Positions 40,748 through 48,971 of a stretch of DNA of 64,000 nucleotides are shown here, piece after piece. The notes under the pieces are model-generated. The model was not told the DNA's origin. It saw only the letters and a list, made by a program, of their open reading frames with translations, and made no database searches. The first letter of the stretch is position 1. The number at the start of each line of letters is the position of its first letter. The stretch is taken from NCBI GenBank assembly GCA_035286465.1, contig DATEDF010000105.1:1-64000 (forward strand), in the 5' to 3' direction. Origin of the DNA: Fen-1231 sp035286465. Its GTDB lineage: Bacteria; Gemmatimonadota; Gemmatimonadetes; Gemmatimonadales; Gemmatimonadaceae. A program made the position numbers and the translations under genes.

Positions 40748-42330
40748 GGCTTGTCCGGCTTGTCAATGAGGTCCAGCAGCGCCTTGTTCGCGCGCGGGTC
40801 CTTCTTGCGCGTGAGCGCGCTGATCGCCGTGCGGCGCAGCGCAGGGTCGGTGCCGTTCTTCGCGATGTCCACGAGCTTGTCAATCGTCTCGGGTTCCCGG
40901 CGCTCGCCGAGCGCGGAGATGACCGTCTCGCGCAACTGTCGCTGCGCGACCTGGTCGTAGAACCTCCCGAGGCCGACGATGTCCATCGTCTGCGCGGCAC
41001 GGCGGATGGCGCTGTTCCGCGCCTCGAGCGACTCGTCCTCGTTCCGCGCGAGCGCGAGGAACCACTGGTCCATCCCGTCGCCCCCGATGCGGGTGATGGA
41101 CTGCACGATCTCCGCCTTCACGCGCGCGTTGTCCACCTTGGGATAGATGTTCCGGAGCCAGGTCGCGTCCTCCGTCGTGGAACGGTCGCGGTCGAACGCG
41201 CGCAGCGCGGAGACGCGGATCGCCTCTGCGGCGTCGTTCCGCTCGATGATCGCCCGCGCGGCCTGCCGTGCCCGCGGGCTCGAGTGCGTGACGAGCGAGC
41301 GCACCGCCTCGCGCTGGACGTTCTGGTCGTCCGACGACTTGAGGAGGTCCTCGAGCGCCGCGAGCGCGTCGTCGCCGGACATGCCCGCCAGATAGCGCAC
41401 GGCCGACTGGCGCACCTCCGACGAGGGGTCGCTCTTCGCCACGCTCGCGAGGGTCGCGACCGTCTGCGCATCGCGCTTGCGCGCGGTGATCATCACCGCG
41501 TTCCGGCGGAGTTGCACCGAGCACTCGTCCTTCCTGCTGAGGATCTTCTGCGCGAGCTGCGCCGCCGACTCAGGGTCGGTCTCCATCAGCGCGCTCAGCG
41601 CCTGCGCGCGCACGTCGGTTTCCTCCCGGTCGCACGTCTCGCCGCGTTCCGCGAGCGTGCGCCTGACGACCTCCTGCCCGCCCAGGCCGCGCGACGCGAG
41701 CGTGCCGGCAATGCGAACGGCGAGCTCACCCACGTCGCGTTGCGATGAGCGAACCTGCGCGCCGGGGTACTTCTGCTTCAGCGCCTCGAGCACGGCGAGT
41801 GCCTCCTGCAGCTCGGGCGTGTTCCCGACGCGGTAGAGCGCGTGTGCCTGCCAGTACATCGCGTCGGCGGCATACCGCGAATACTGGAAGCGTTGGGGGA
41901 TCTCCTTGAACATCGCCGCCGCCCTCCGGTAGTCGCCCCGGTTGAGCGCCGTGTAGGCCGCCTTGTAGAGCGAATCCGCGGGATCGCCCTGCGCCCACGG
42001 GGCCGGCGGGTGCTCGGGAGGATGATACTCCCGGAAGGGCGGCACCGGCGCGATCACGCCCCGCTGGCCGAGCTCGAATCGGGCCGTGAGCGCGCGCTCC
42101 ATCGAACGCTCCTGCAGCTCGCGCGCCCGGAGTTGCGCGTCGCGCGTCCAGGCGTCCCACTCGAGCGGAAGTGGTGTCAGCGGCCGCGGTGCGGCCACGG
42201 CCTTTCGTGGCGCTTGCGGGGCCGGGGGCGCTTGTGCCGGCCGCGCCGGTGTGAGCGGAACCGGCGGCACGGGCTGCGCCGCGAGCGGAACGGACGCCAT
42301 CAGGAAGAACAACGTTGAACAGTGCCGCAT
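40744..42330 (-). CDS. Exported HEAT-repeat protein (first of pair)
   Basis: A 528-aa protein with a signal peptide (MRHCSTLFFLMASVPLAAQ), then a Pro/Ala-rich linker. Residues about 118-180 form a TPR-like pair (SLYKAAYTALNRGDYRRAAAMFKEIPQRF). From about 190 on there are many HEAT repeats, such as LRRNAVMITARKRD, VRQSAVRYLAGMSGDDALAAL, VQREAVRSLVTHSSP, IRVSALRAFDRD and LRRTAISALTRKKDPRANKALLDLI. It probably acts in the periplasm as a protein-binding scaffold. It starts 11 bases after the putative anti-sigma gene and overlaps the second HEAT gene. Confidence 0.85.
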   Translation of the reverse strand: MRHCSTLFFLMASVPLAAQPVPPVPLTPARPAQAPPAPQAPRKAVAAPRPLTPLPLEWDAWTRDAQLRARELQERSMERALTARFELGQRGVIAPVPPFREYHPPEHPPAPWAQGDPADSLYKAAYTALNRGDYRRAAAMFKEIPQRFQYSRYAADAMYWQAHALYRVGNTPELQEALAVLEALKQKYPGAQVRSSQRDVGELAVRIAGTLASRGLGGQEVVRRTLAERGETCDREETDVRAQALSALMETDPESAAQLAQKILSRKDECSVQLRRNAVMITARKRDAQTVATLASVAKSDPSSEVRQSAVRYLAGMSGDDALAALEDLLKSSDDQNVQREAVRSLVTHSSPRARQAARAIIERNDAAEAIRVSALRAFDRDRSTTEDATWLRNIYPKVDNARVKAEIVQSITRIGGDGMDQWFLALARNEDESLEARNSAIRRAAQTMDIVGLGRFYDQVAQRQLRETVISALGERREPETIDKLVDIAKNGTDPALRRTAISALTRKKDPRANKALLDLIDKPDKP

Positions 42331-42341
42331 GACGGAATCCC

Positions 42342-42968
42342 TCAGTAGTCGTACGCCGAAAGATCGGTGACCGCAGAGCGAATCCTCGGCACGAGATCCC
42401 GCTCTTCCAGCGTCTGGGTGATCAGGGGAAGCTCCACGTTCTCGCGACGCGACTTGAGGCGTGCGACCTGCGCGAGCACGAGCTCGAGGTCCTGCAACAG
42501 CGCTTTCATTCGCGGGTTCCTACCAACCGGCGAGTCGAGCAGCAGTCGCGTGGTGGTGAGCAGCCGCGTGGCCTGCTCGGGCAACTGCGCGAACGCCGGG
42601 CCGGTCGAGCCCTGGGTGGAGAGCGCCGCGAGCAGGAGCGCCGTGCTCCCGAGTAACTCCTCCGCCTCCCGCTGATAGGACGCCTCCGCAGCCGACACGG
42701 CGAGGGGTGTGCCGGCCGCGGCGACGTCGGCCCCCCGTGCACCTCGAACCGATACGCGGCCGATGAGCACGCCGAGCACCAGCGACGCCGCCAACGCGAA
42801 GGCGAGCGTACGCCAGTCAGGCACGGGCCGGCGTGCCGCCGCAGGCGGCGCGAACGCCTCCGCCTCGACGCGCGCCCAGATCGCGTCCAACGGCGCCTCG
42901 GGCGGCACGCGATAGCTGCGTGCGGCATCACTCAGAAGTTCATCCAGCTTGCGATCGTCCATCGTCAC
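42342..42968 (-). CDS. Putative membrane anti-sigma factor
   Basis: A 208-aa protein from GTG 42968, in a GTGA overlap with the sigma gene and just after GGAGGAGAT; ATG 42962 is an alternative. The cytoplasmic part (DDRKLDELLSDAARSYRVPPEAPLDAIWARVEAEAF) is followed by one membrane helix (WRTLAFALAASLVLGVLIG) and a helical extracytoplasmic part. It lacks the HxxxCxxC zinc motif of ZAS anti-sigmas, so the call rests on topology and coupling to an ECF sigma gene. Confidence 0.65.
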   Translation of the reverse strand: MTMDDRKLDELLSDAARSYRVPPEAPLDAIWARVEAEAFAPPAAARRPVPDWRTLAFALAASLVLGVLIGRVSVRGARGADVAAAGTPLAVSAAEASYQREAEELLGSTALLLAALSTQGSTGPAFAQLPEQATRLLTTTRLLLDSPVGRNPRMKALLQDLELVLAQVARLKSRRENVELPLITQTLEERDLVPRIRSAVTDLSAYDY

Positions 42969-43546
42969 ATCTCCTCCAGGAACCCGCCGAGCGCCTTCCG
43001 CAACCGCGCCCGTGCTTCGAAGACTCGTGCCTTGCTCGTTCCTTCCGCGATCCCCAGCGCCAAGCCCACCTCGGCGTGCGTGTACCCTTCGATCGTGTGC
43101 ATCACCAGCGCGAGCCGGAGCCCTTCGGGCAGCGCGTCTATGGCTGCCGCGAGCCGCTCCCGGAGGTCGGGGTCGAGATCCCCGCCTTCGTGCTCATGAT
43201 GCCGGGCCTCATCGAGGTCCGTTTCCCGCTCCCGCAACCGCTTCACCTTCCGCATCGCGTTGAGCGAAACCGTCACCGCGATGCGGTGGAGCCACGTGGA
43301 GAAGGCCGCCTCCCCACGGAACTTCGGCAACTCACGAAAGACGAGGACGAACACGTCCTGCGTGAGGTCCTGGGCGAGTTCCGCGTCGCCCGAGATCCGA
43401 TACGCGAGCCGGTGCACGCGAGCGGCGTGCGCGTCATAGAGGGCGCGCGCGGCCCGCCGGTCGCCGGCCACCGCACGGGCGATCAGCGATCGTTCGTCAA
43501 CGGCGGCGTCATCCGAAGCAATCGCGATCGCTGCGGCTCTCGGCAT
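42965..43546 (-). CDS. ECF-family RNA polymerase sigma factor
   Basis: A 193-aa sigma factor with ATG 43546 chosen; ATG 43570 is possible, but anything further upstream would run through a terminator. Region 2 is ARAVAGDRRAARALYDAHAARVHRLAYRISGDAELAQDLTQDVFVLVFRELPKFRGEAAFSTWLHRIAVTVS, cut here to its landmarks: AQDLTQDVF and FSTWLHRIA. Region 4 has LPEGLRLALVMHTIEGYTHAEVGLALGIAEGTSKARVFEARARLRKAL, with landmarks GYTHAEVG and EGTSKARVF. It directs transcription of an envelope-type regulon. The next gene is its likely anti-sigma, then two HEAT proteins. Confidence 0.92.
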   Translation of the reverse strand: MPRAAAIAIASDDAAVDERSLIARAVAGDRRAARALYDAHAARVHRLAYRISGDAELAQDLTQDVFVLVFRELPKFRGEAAFSTWLHRIAVTVSLNAMRKVKRLRERETDLDEARHHEHEGGDLDPDLRERLAAAIDALPEGLRLALVMHTIEGYTHAEVGLALGIAEGTSKARVFEARARLRKALGGFLEEM

Positions 43547-43577
43547 CGGTTCCGGGAGGGTTGGACACATCGTGGCG

Positions 43578-43616
43578 AAAAAGCGTTGGGGGTGGCCGGA
43601 CGCACCGGCCACCCCC
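43578..43616 (-). terminator. Rho-independent terminator
   Basis: On the minus strand GGGGGTGGCCGG and CCGGCCACCCCC pair perfectly over 12 bp (43588-43599 with 43605-43616) with a 5-base loop. Five T residues follow after AACGC (43578-43582). It ends transcription of the four-helix membrane protein gene and separates it from the sigma-factor operon. Confidence 0.8.
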
Positions 43617-43652
43617 ACCGTACGACGGGCGAACCCGTGCCGCCGGAGCCGG

Positions 43653-44081
43653 TTACGTCTCCGTGTAGACGGCGGCGCCGGCCACGGAGCTGACCAGCAT
43701 GTTCACGAGATAGCCGCATGCCGCCAGCGCGAAGAAGCTCCAGGACCACATCCCCATGGCCGTGAGTGACGCCCAGAGCACGCCGCCGATCAGCCAGAAC
43801 AGGAGTCCCGCATAGACGGCCGTCTTCGGGCCCGCGCCGAAGCGCGGCCGGATGGCGGCATACGTCCACACCAGCAGGATGCCGAGGACGAAGTCGAGCA
43901 CGATCCAGGTGATCATCGTGTTCGAGCCCTCCATGTTCGTCATCAGCGACGGGTTCAGCTTGTCCATCTCCGTCTTCATCTGGGTGGCAAGCACGTACGT
44001 GTTCGTGACGTAGTCAATCACGTTCATCACGAGCCCTGCGACGAGTCCTCCGACGACGACCTTTCCGGTGTTCATCGCCAT
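43653..44081 (-). CDS. Four-helix membrane protein of unknown function
   Basis: A 142-aa protein from ATG 44081, with AGGAGG five bases upstream. Four hydrophobic helices are visible: about residues 7-32, 55-77 (MITWIVLDFVLGILLVWTYA), 88-108 and 112-135 (WSWSFFALAACGYLVNMLVS). The loop between helices 1 and 2 is polar (LATQMKTEMDKLNPSLM). It is a single-gene unit with its own terminator. No family function is known to me. Confidence 0.7.
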   Translation of the reverse strand: MAMNTGKVVVGGLVAGLVMNVIDYVTNTYVLATQMKTEMDKLNPSLMTNMEGSNTMITWIVLDFVLGILLVWTYAAIRPRFGAGPKTAVYAGLLFWLIGGVLWASLTAMGMWSWSFFALAACGYLVNMLVSSVAGAAVYTET

Positions 44082-44248
44082 GCTGTCCTCCTGACACGTC
44101 GAGTGGGAGCTGCGACCGGCGCGCGAGCCGGGGTGGCGCGCGCCGGACGACCATTCGAGAGAGAATGTAGGGAGTTTGGCCGAAACTGGCCACAGTGCGC
44201 TCTCCGGGCCCCTTCCCTCTCGGTGCGTGCGCGGCGCAACTTCGAGTC

Positions 44249-45997
44249 GTGACCGGAGCCGAGCGCACGTCCCCGATCCTCGCGTCGTCGCTCGTCGCGC
44301 TGCTCCTCGCGGCGCCGGGCGCGACGGCGCTCGCGCAGCGCGGTCCGGCGTCGGTAGAGTGCGACGGCCGTATCGTCAGCGCAATTGACATCCGCACGCA
44401 TCCCCCCCGCTTCTCCGACACCGCGACCGTGCGCGGCTCGTTGATGCAGGCCGAACGTTCGCTCCACGCGACGACGCGGCCCGGGGTCGCCGCCGCCTAT
44501 CTGCGCCTCGAAGTGGGACGCGGGTGCACCGAGCGCGACCGGAGCGAGTCGGAACGCCTGCTCCGTGCCCAGCCGTTCCTCGCGTACGCCGCCGTGCGGA
44601 CGCGGCCCGACGGCCCCGGGCGGGTGCGCGTCGAGGTCGAGACCGTGGACGAAGTGCCCGTCATCATCGGCGGCGGACTGCGGCACGGCACGGTCTCCTC
44701 CCTCACCCTCGGCACGGAGAACTACTCGGGGCGGGGGCTCACGGTGGCCGTGAGCTACGAGAACGGGTTCGCGTTCCGCGACGGCTTCGGCCTCCGGGCG
44801 GTGCAGTACGGCGCGTTCGGCCGGCCCTACACGCTGGCCGCCCACGGCGCACAGCATCCGCTCGGGGACTCCTGGTCGCTCGAGCTTGCGGAACCGTTCC
44901 TCACCGACCTGCAGTACCGTGGCTTCCACCTGGGCGCCGGCGGCGCGAGCGACCACTATGCCGTGTTGGAGCCGACGGGCGAGCGGGTCGCGCTGAACGT
45001 GGGGCGCATGACGTACGATTTCGCGATCTTCGCCCGTGTGAACCCCGTGGGGCGGGGCGGCCCTGCGGGACTCCTCGGCGCGGCGTTCCTCGGCGAGAAC
45101 GTGAACGTGGGCTCCACGACGGTGATCGTCACGGACACCGGGCTTCTGCCGGCGCCCGCCGGCGCGCAGCTCGACGGGCGCTACCCGGCGTCGAACGTCA
45201 CGCGTGTGGCGGCCATCGCCGGGATCCGCTCCGTGCGCTTCCTCACCGTGCGCGGGTTCGACGCGCTCACGGCCGCGCAGGACGTGGGCGTGGGACTCCA
45301 GCTCGACGCACTCGCGGGGCCGAGCGTGCGGTCGAACCGCGCGACAAACGACGTCTTCCTGGCGAGCGGCCTCTACTGGGGCGCGGGCAGCGAGCGGTCG
45401 TTCCTCCAGCTCCGTGCGATCGGGGAGGGGCGGTCCAGCCGCGACTCGCCCGCGTGGAGCGGCGTCGTCGCGAACGGCCGGCTCACCTGGTACCGGACGC
45501 CGGCGCCCACACGGACGCGTCTCGTGAGCCTGGAGCTCTCGGCGGTCCGCCATCTCTCATTCCCGCTGCAGCTCACGTTTCGCGATGGCGAGGGCGGGCT
45601 CCCCGGCTACGGCGGCGCGACGTTCGCGGGGGGCACACGCGCGGTGGCGCGCCTCGAGGAGCGCCGCGTGTTCCGGCCATTCGGCGCGGCCGCCGATGTC
45701 GCGGCGGCCGCGTTCCTCGACGCCGGACAGCTCTGGGCCGGCGACGTGCCCTACGGAAGGGGCTCCGGCCTCCGTGGCGCGCTCGGCGTTTCGCTCCTCG
45801 GCGCCTACCCCTCAGGCGGCAAACGGACCTATCGCCTGGATGTCGCCGTGCCTCTGAATCCCGCGAGCGGCGCGCGGTTCGAGGTGCGCATCAGCTCGTC
45901 GGACCGCACCGGCCGCCTCTGGCGCGAGCCCGCGGATGTCGCGCGCGCGCGCGCGGGGGCCGTGCCGTCGAACCTCCTGACCTGGCTGCCGCGTTAG
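44249..45997 (+). CDS. Omp85-like outer-membrane protein with one POTRA-like domain
   Basis: A 582-aa protein from GTG 44249, chosen because a signal peptide (ILASSLVALLLAAPGATALAQ) follows at once; GTG 44195 would add 18 residues. After the signal comes a single POTRA-like unit (SESERLLRAQPFLAYAAVRTR, RVRVEVETVDEVPVIIGG). From about residue 150 on, a strand-rich beta-barrel follows, with LPGYGGATFAGGTRAVARLEERRVF at the position of the Omp85 VRGY/RLE region. Omp85 proteins insert or export proteins or lipids at the outer membrane. One POTRA suggests a patatin-linked or TPS-like branch; the cargo is unknown. Confidence 0.7.
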   Translation: MTGAERTSPILASSLVALLLAAPGATALAQRGPASVECDGRIVSAIDIRTHPPRFSDTATVRGSLMQAERSLHATTRPGVAAAYLRLEVGRGCTERDRSESERLLRAQPFLAYAAVRTRPDGPGRVRVEVETVDEVPVIIGGGLRHGTVSSLTLGTENYSGRGLTVAVSYENGFAFRDGFGLRAVQYGAFGRPYTLAAHGAQHPLGDSWSLELAEPFLTDLQYRGFHLGAGGASDHYAVLEPTGERVALNVGRMTYDFAIFARVNPVGRGGPAGLLGAAFLGENVNVGSTTVIVTDTGLLPAPAGAQLDGRYPASNVTRVAAIAGIRSVRFLTVRGFDALTAAQDVGVGLQLDALAGPSVRSNRATNDVFLASGLYWGAGSERSFLQLRAIGEGRSSRDSPAWSGVVANGRLTWYRTPAPTRTRLVSLELSAVRHLSFPLQLTFRDGEGGLPGYGGATFAGGTRAVARLEERRVFRPFGAAADVAAAAFLDAGQLWAGDVPYGRGSGLRGALGVSLLGAYPSGGKRTYRLDVAVPLNPASGARFEVRISSSDRTGRLWREPADVARARAGAVPSNLLTWLPR

Positions 45998-46061
45998 CTG
46001 CGCGTGCGGCCCCGTCGGCGTCCGGCCGGTCGCCAGCGCCAACGAGTCTCGCGGCGTCCGC

Positions 46062-46568
46062 CTATGCTCCCAGACGCCTGAGCGATGCCGGCGTGTGCAG
46101 CCAGAGCAGCACCCCACCGGCGCGCGAGGGCCCGCCCTCGCACGTGAGGAGGCACGCGCCTCCCTTCTTCAACTCGATGCGCGAGTCGTCCTCGCCGCAA
46201 AGCAGCCAGGTGACGAGCGTGCTCAGATGCGGCTCGTGCCCCACGACCGCGACGACGTCGCTGCCGGCGTACGGCACCGCCCATCGGGCCAGAAGCGCGG
46301 GTTTCGCGAGCGGAACCAGCGCGTCGGTCGTTTCCACCGCGTCCATGCCGTACGCCTTCGCGACGATCTCGGCCGTCTGTTGCGCGCGGACGAGTGGGCT
46401 GCTCGCGATCCGGTCGAGCTCCGGGACGAGTGTGTGGAGGCCGAGCGCGACCTCGGCCATCTTCCGCCGTCCCTCCTTCGTGAGCGGGCGTTCGGTGTCC
46501 GGCTGGCCCGTGCGGGCGAATGTCTCCTGCTCTTCGGCGATGCCGTGACGAATGACGAGTAGGCGCAT
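46062..46568 (-). CDS. sixA: SixA-type phosphohistidine phosphatase
   Basis: A 168-aa histidine phosphatase from ATG 46568. The phosphate-accepting His is in MRLLVIRHGIAEEQ. Other family marks are TERPLTKEGRRKM, IASSPLVRAQQTAEI and the second catalytic His in VVGHEPHLSTLVTWLL. SixA removes phosphate from the histidine of HPt domains or of the nitrogen-PTS protein NPr. No partner kinase is in the window. It converges with the Omp85-like gene and is divergent from the DUF5916 gene. Confidence 0.85.
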   Translation of the reverse strand: MRLLVIRHGIAEEQETFARTGQPDTERPLTKEGRRKMAEVALGLHTLVPELDRIASSPLVRAQQTAEIVAKAYGMDAVETTDALVPLAKPALLARWAVPYAGSDVVAVVGHEPHLSTLVTWLLCGEDDSRIELKKGGACLLTCEGGPSRAGGVLLWLHTPASLRRLGA

Positions 46569-46648
46569 GGGAGGTCGCCGCAATTATGCAACGGGGCGTG
46601 CGCGCGCGCATTTTACCCCCTCGGCCTTTTCCCACCGGAGACCGCGCC

Positions 46649-48901
46649 ATGCCGTCAACCTTCGCCACCCTCGCCGCCGCCGCCTGGGTTGCGACCTTCC
46701 TCGGGGGACCGTGCCTCGCGAGCGCGCAGAGCCTCGCGGTCACCCCCGGGGGCCGTGCCCCGCGCACGGGCACCGCGCGCGTTGTCTCCACGGCACCCAC
46801 GGTGGATGGCCGCCTCAACGAGCGGGTCTGGGCCGAAGCAGAATCGCTGACGGACTTCCTGCAGCGCGAACCCTCCGAGAGCGCTCCCGTGAGCGAGCGC
46901 ACGGTCGTCCGCATCCTCACGGACCGGGAGGCGCTCTACGTCGGCGCCTGGCTCCTCGATCGCCATCCGACGGCGATCGTCCCCGGCGAAAAGGTCCGGG
47001 ATGGAACGCTGACAAACAGCGACTACTTCGCCGTCATTCTCGACACGTTCTTCGACCGGCAGAACGGCTTCATCTTCGCGACGACACCCGCCGGGATCGA
47101 GTATGACGGACAGATCATCCGCGAGGGTGAGGGCGGTGGCGTGTTCCAATCCGGACAGAACCGCGCCCAGGTGGGCGCGATGGGGGGCTTCAACCTCAAC
47201 TGGGACGGGAGCTGGACCGTCGCGTCGTCCGCGGATTCACTCGGCTGGTACGCGGAGATGCGCATCCCCTTCAGCACGCTCCGCTACGGCGGCGCCAGCC
47301 GGCAGACGTGGGGGCTCAATCTCGTGCGGATGATCCGGCGCAACAACGAAGAGGCATTCTGGTCCTTCATTCCGCGCCAGTTCAACCTCTACCGCCTGTC
47401 GCTCGCCGGAACGCTCGAGGATGTCGAGGTGCCAGTGCGGAAAGTGGCGACCGTGACGCCGTACGTGCTCTCGTCCGCGCGACGCGACTACCGCACCGAT
47501 CCCCGGACCGGCTATCAGGGCGACGCCGGGGCCGACGCCAAGTACGGCCTCACACCGAGCCTCACGCTCGACCTCACGTACAACACCGACTTCGCGCAGG
47601 TCGAAGTGGACGAGCAACGCACGAACCTCACGCGCTTCCCGCTCTTCTTCCCGGAGAAACGGCCCTTCTTCCTCGAGAACGCGGGGGTCTTCTCGGCGGG
47701 CACGCCGCAGGCCGTGGATCTCTTCTTCACCCGACGGATCGGTATTGACAGCGCGGGCAGTCCCGTGCCGATCGTGGGGGGTGGGCGGCTCTCGGGCCGA
47801 ATCGGCGGCACCACGCTCGGGCTCCTGGGCATCGTGACCGATCCCTCGACCCCCGGTCAGAGCGGCCAGGCGTATGGTGTCGCGCGTGTTCTTCGCGAGG
47901 TTTCGCGCCGCTCGCGCGTCGGGCTCATCGCGGTGGAGCGACAGGCGCGAGGCGCGGGCCGGGATCACAACTTGACGCTTGGCGCCGATGGCCGGCTCGG
48001 CGTCGGTGACGATTGGACCGTTGACTTCTGGGGCGCCAAGACGGAGACGCCCGGAAAGACCGGCGATGACCTCGGGTACAGCGTCCGGGCCGCCTTCCTC
48101 ACGCGCGACTGGAACAACAACGTGCGCGTCCTGCAGGTGGGCGGCGACTTCAATCCCGAGGTCGGGTTCCTCAATCGCACGGGGGGATACCGCTACTACG
48201 AGCTGATGGTGATGCGGTACGTCCGGAGCCGCTCGTGGAAGAACGTGCGAGTCTGGAACCCGCACGTGACCGCCCGCGAGTACTTCAGGCTGGACGGCTT
48301 TCACCAGAGCGGCTGGATCCACGTGGACATGACGGAGGTCGAGTTCACGTCGGGCGGGCGCTTGGGCCCCGAGGTGAACGTCTACCACGAGGGGCTCCAG
48401 CAACCGTTCGCGATCGCATCGAACGTGACGCTTCCGGCGGGATCGTACGACTACGCGACCCTCGGGCTCGACTGGTCCACCGACCCGAGCGCACCACTCT
48501 CCATCGCGCTCCGCGGCGACTTCGGCCCGTTCTACACCGGCTCCCGCAGCGGCACGTCCAGCACCATCACCTACCGCCGTGGCGCATCGCTTTCCGCGTC
48601 ACTCATCACCGACTACAACGACGTGCGGCTCGCGGAAGGTCACTTCCTCCGCTCACTGCTCGGCCTGCGGCTCGCATACTTCTTCACTCCGCGCGTGTTC
48701 GTGCAGACGCTCACGCAGTACAACAAGGAAGCGCGCGTCTGGACAGCGAACGCGCGCTTCGGTTGGCTGAACACGGCGGGGACCGGGCTCTACGTCGTGT
48801 TCAACGACGGCGAAGAGGCCGACGGCGCGTTCACCTGGGTCCGGCCCCAGACGCGCGCGTTCGTCGTGAAGTTCACGCGACAGCTCGGAACCGGCGGCTG
48901 A
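46649..48901 (+). CDS. DUF5916 outer-membrane protein with CBM9-like domain
   Basis: A 750-aa protein from ATG 46649 (GGAG eight bases upstream) with a signal peptide ending in ASAQ. Residues about 40-230 form a CBM9-like sandwich: APTVDGRLNERVWAEAESL, VVRILTDREALYVGAWLLD, NSDYFAVILDTFFDRQNGF and WYAEMRIPFSTLRY. The rest is DUF5916, a beta-barrel with QVEVDEQRTNLTRFPLFFPEKRPFFLENAGVF and repeated amphipathic strands to the final aromatic-ending strand. Proteins of this type sit in the outer membrane of soil bacteria and may bind carbohydrates; transport is not proven. Confidence 0.85.
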   Translation: MPSTFATLAAAAWVATFLGGPCLASAQSLAVTPGGRAPRTGTARVVSTAPTVDGRLNERVWAEAESLTDFLQREPSESAPVSERTVVRILTDREALYVGAWLLDRHPTAIVPGEKVRDGTLTNSDYFAVILDTFFDRQNGFIFATTPAGIEYDGQIIREGEGGGVFQSGQNRAQVGAMGGFNLNWDGSWTVASSADSLGWYAEMRIPFSTLRYGGASRQTWGLNLVRMIRRNNEEAFWSFIPRQFNLYRLSLAGTLEDVEVPVRKVATVTPYVLSSARRDYRTDPRTGYQGDAGADAKYGLTPSLTLDLTYNTDFAQVEVDEQRTNLTRFPLFFPEKRPFFLENAGVFSAGTPQAVDLFFTRRIGIDSAGSPVPIVGGGRLSGRIGGTTLGLLGIVTDPSTPGQSGQAYGVARVLREVSRRSRVGLIAVERQARGAGRDHNLTLGADGRLGVGDDWTVDFWGAKTETPGKTGDDLGYSVRAAFLTRDWNNNVRVLQVGGDFNPEVGFLNRTGGYRYYELMVMRYVRSRSWKNVRVWNPHVTAREYFRLDGFHQSGWIHVDMTEVEFTSGGRLGPEVNVYHEGLQQPFAIASNVTLPAGSYDYATLGLDWSTDPSAPLSIALRGDFGPFYTGSRSGTSSTITYRRGASLSASLITDYNDVRLAEGHFLRSLLGLRLAYFFTPRVFVQTLTQYNKEARVWTANARFGWLNTAGTGLYVVFNDGEEADGAFTWVRPQTRAFVVKFTRQLGTGG

Positions 48902-48971
48902 GCATCGGGGCCGCCCGGTCCGCCGCACCGGGCGCAACGCGGCATGAACGATGCGTATGCCGGGCGACCCG

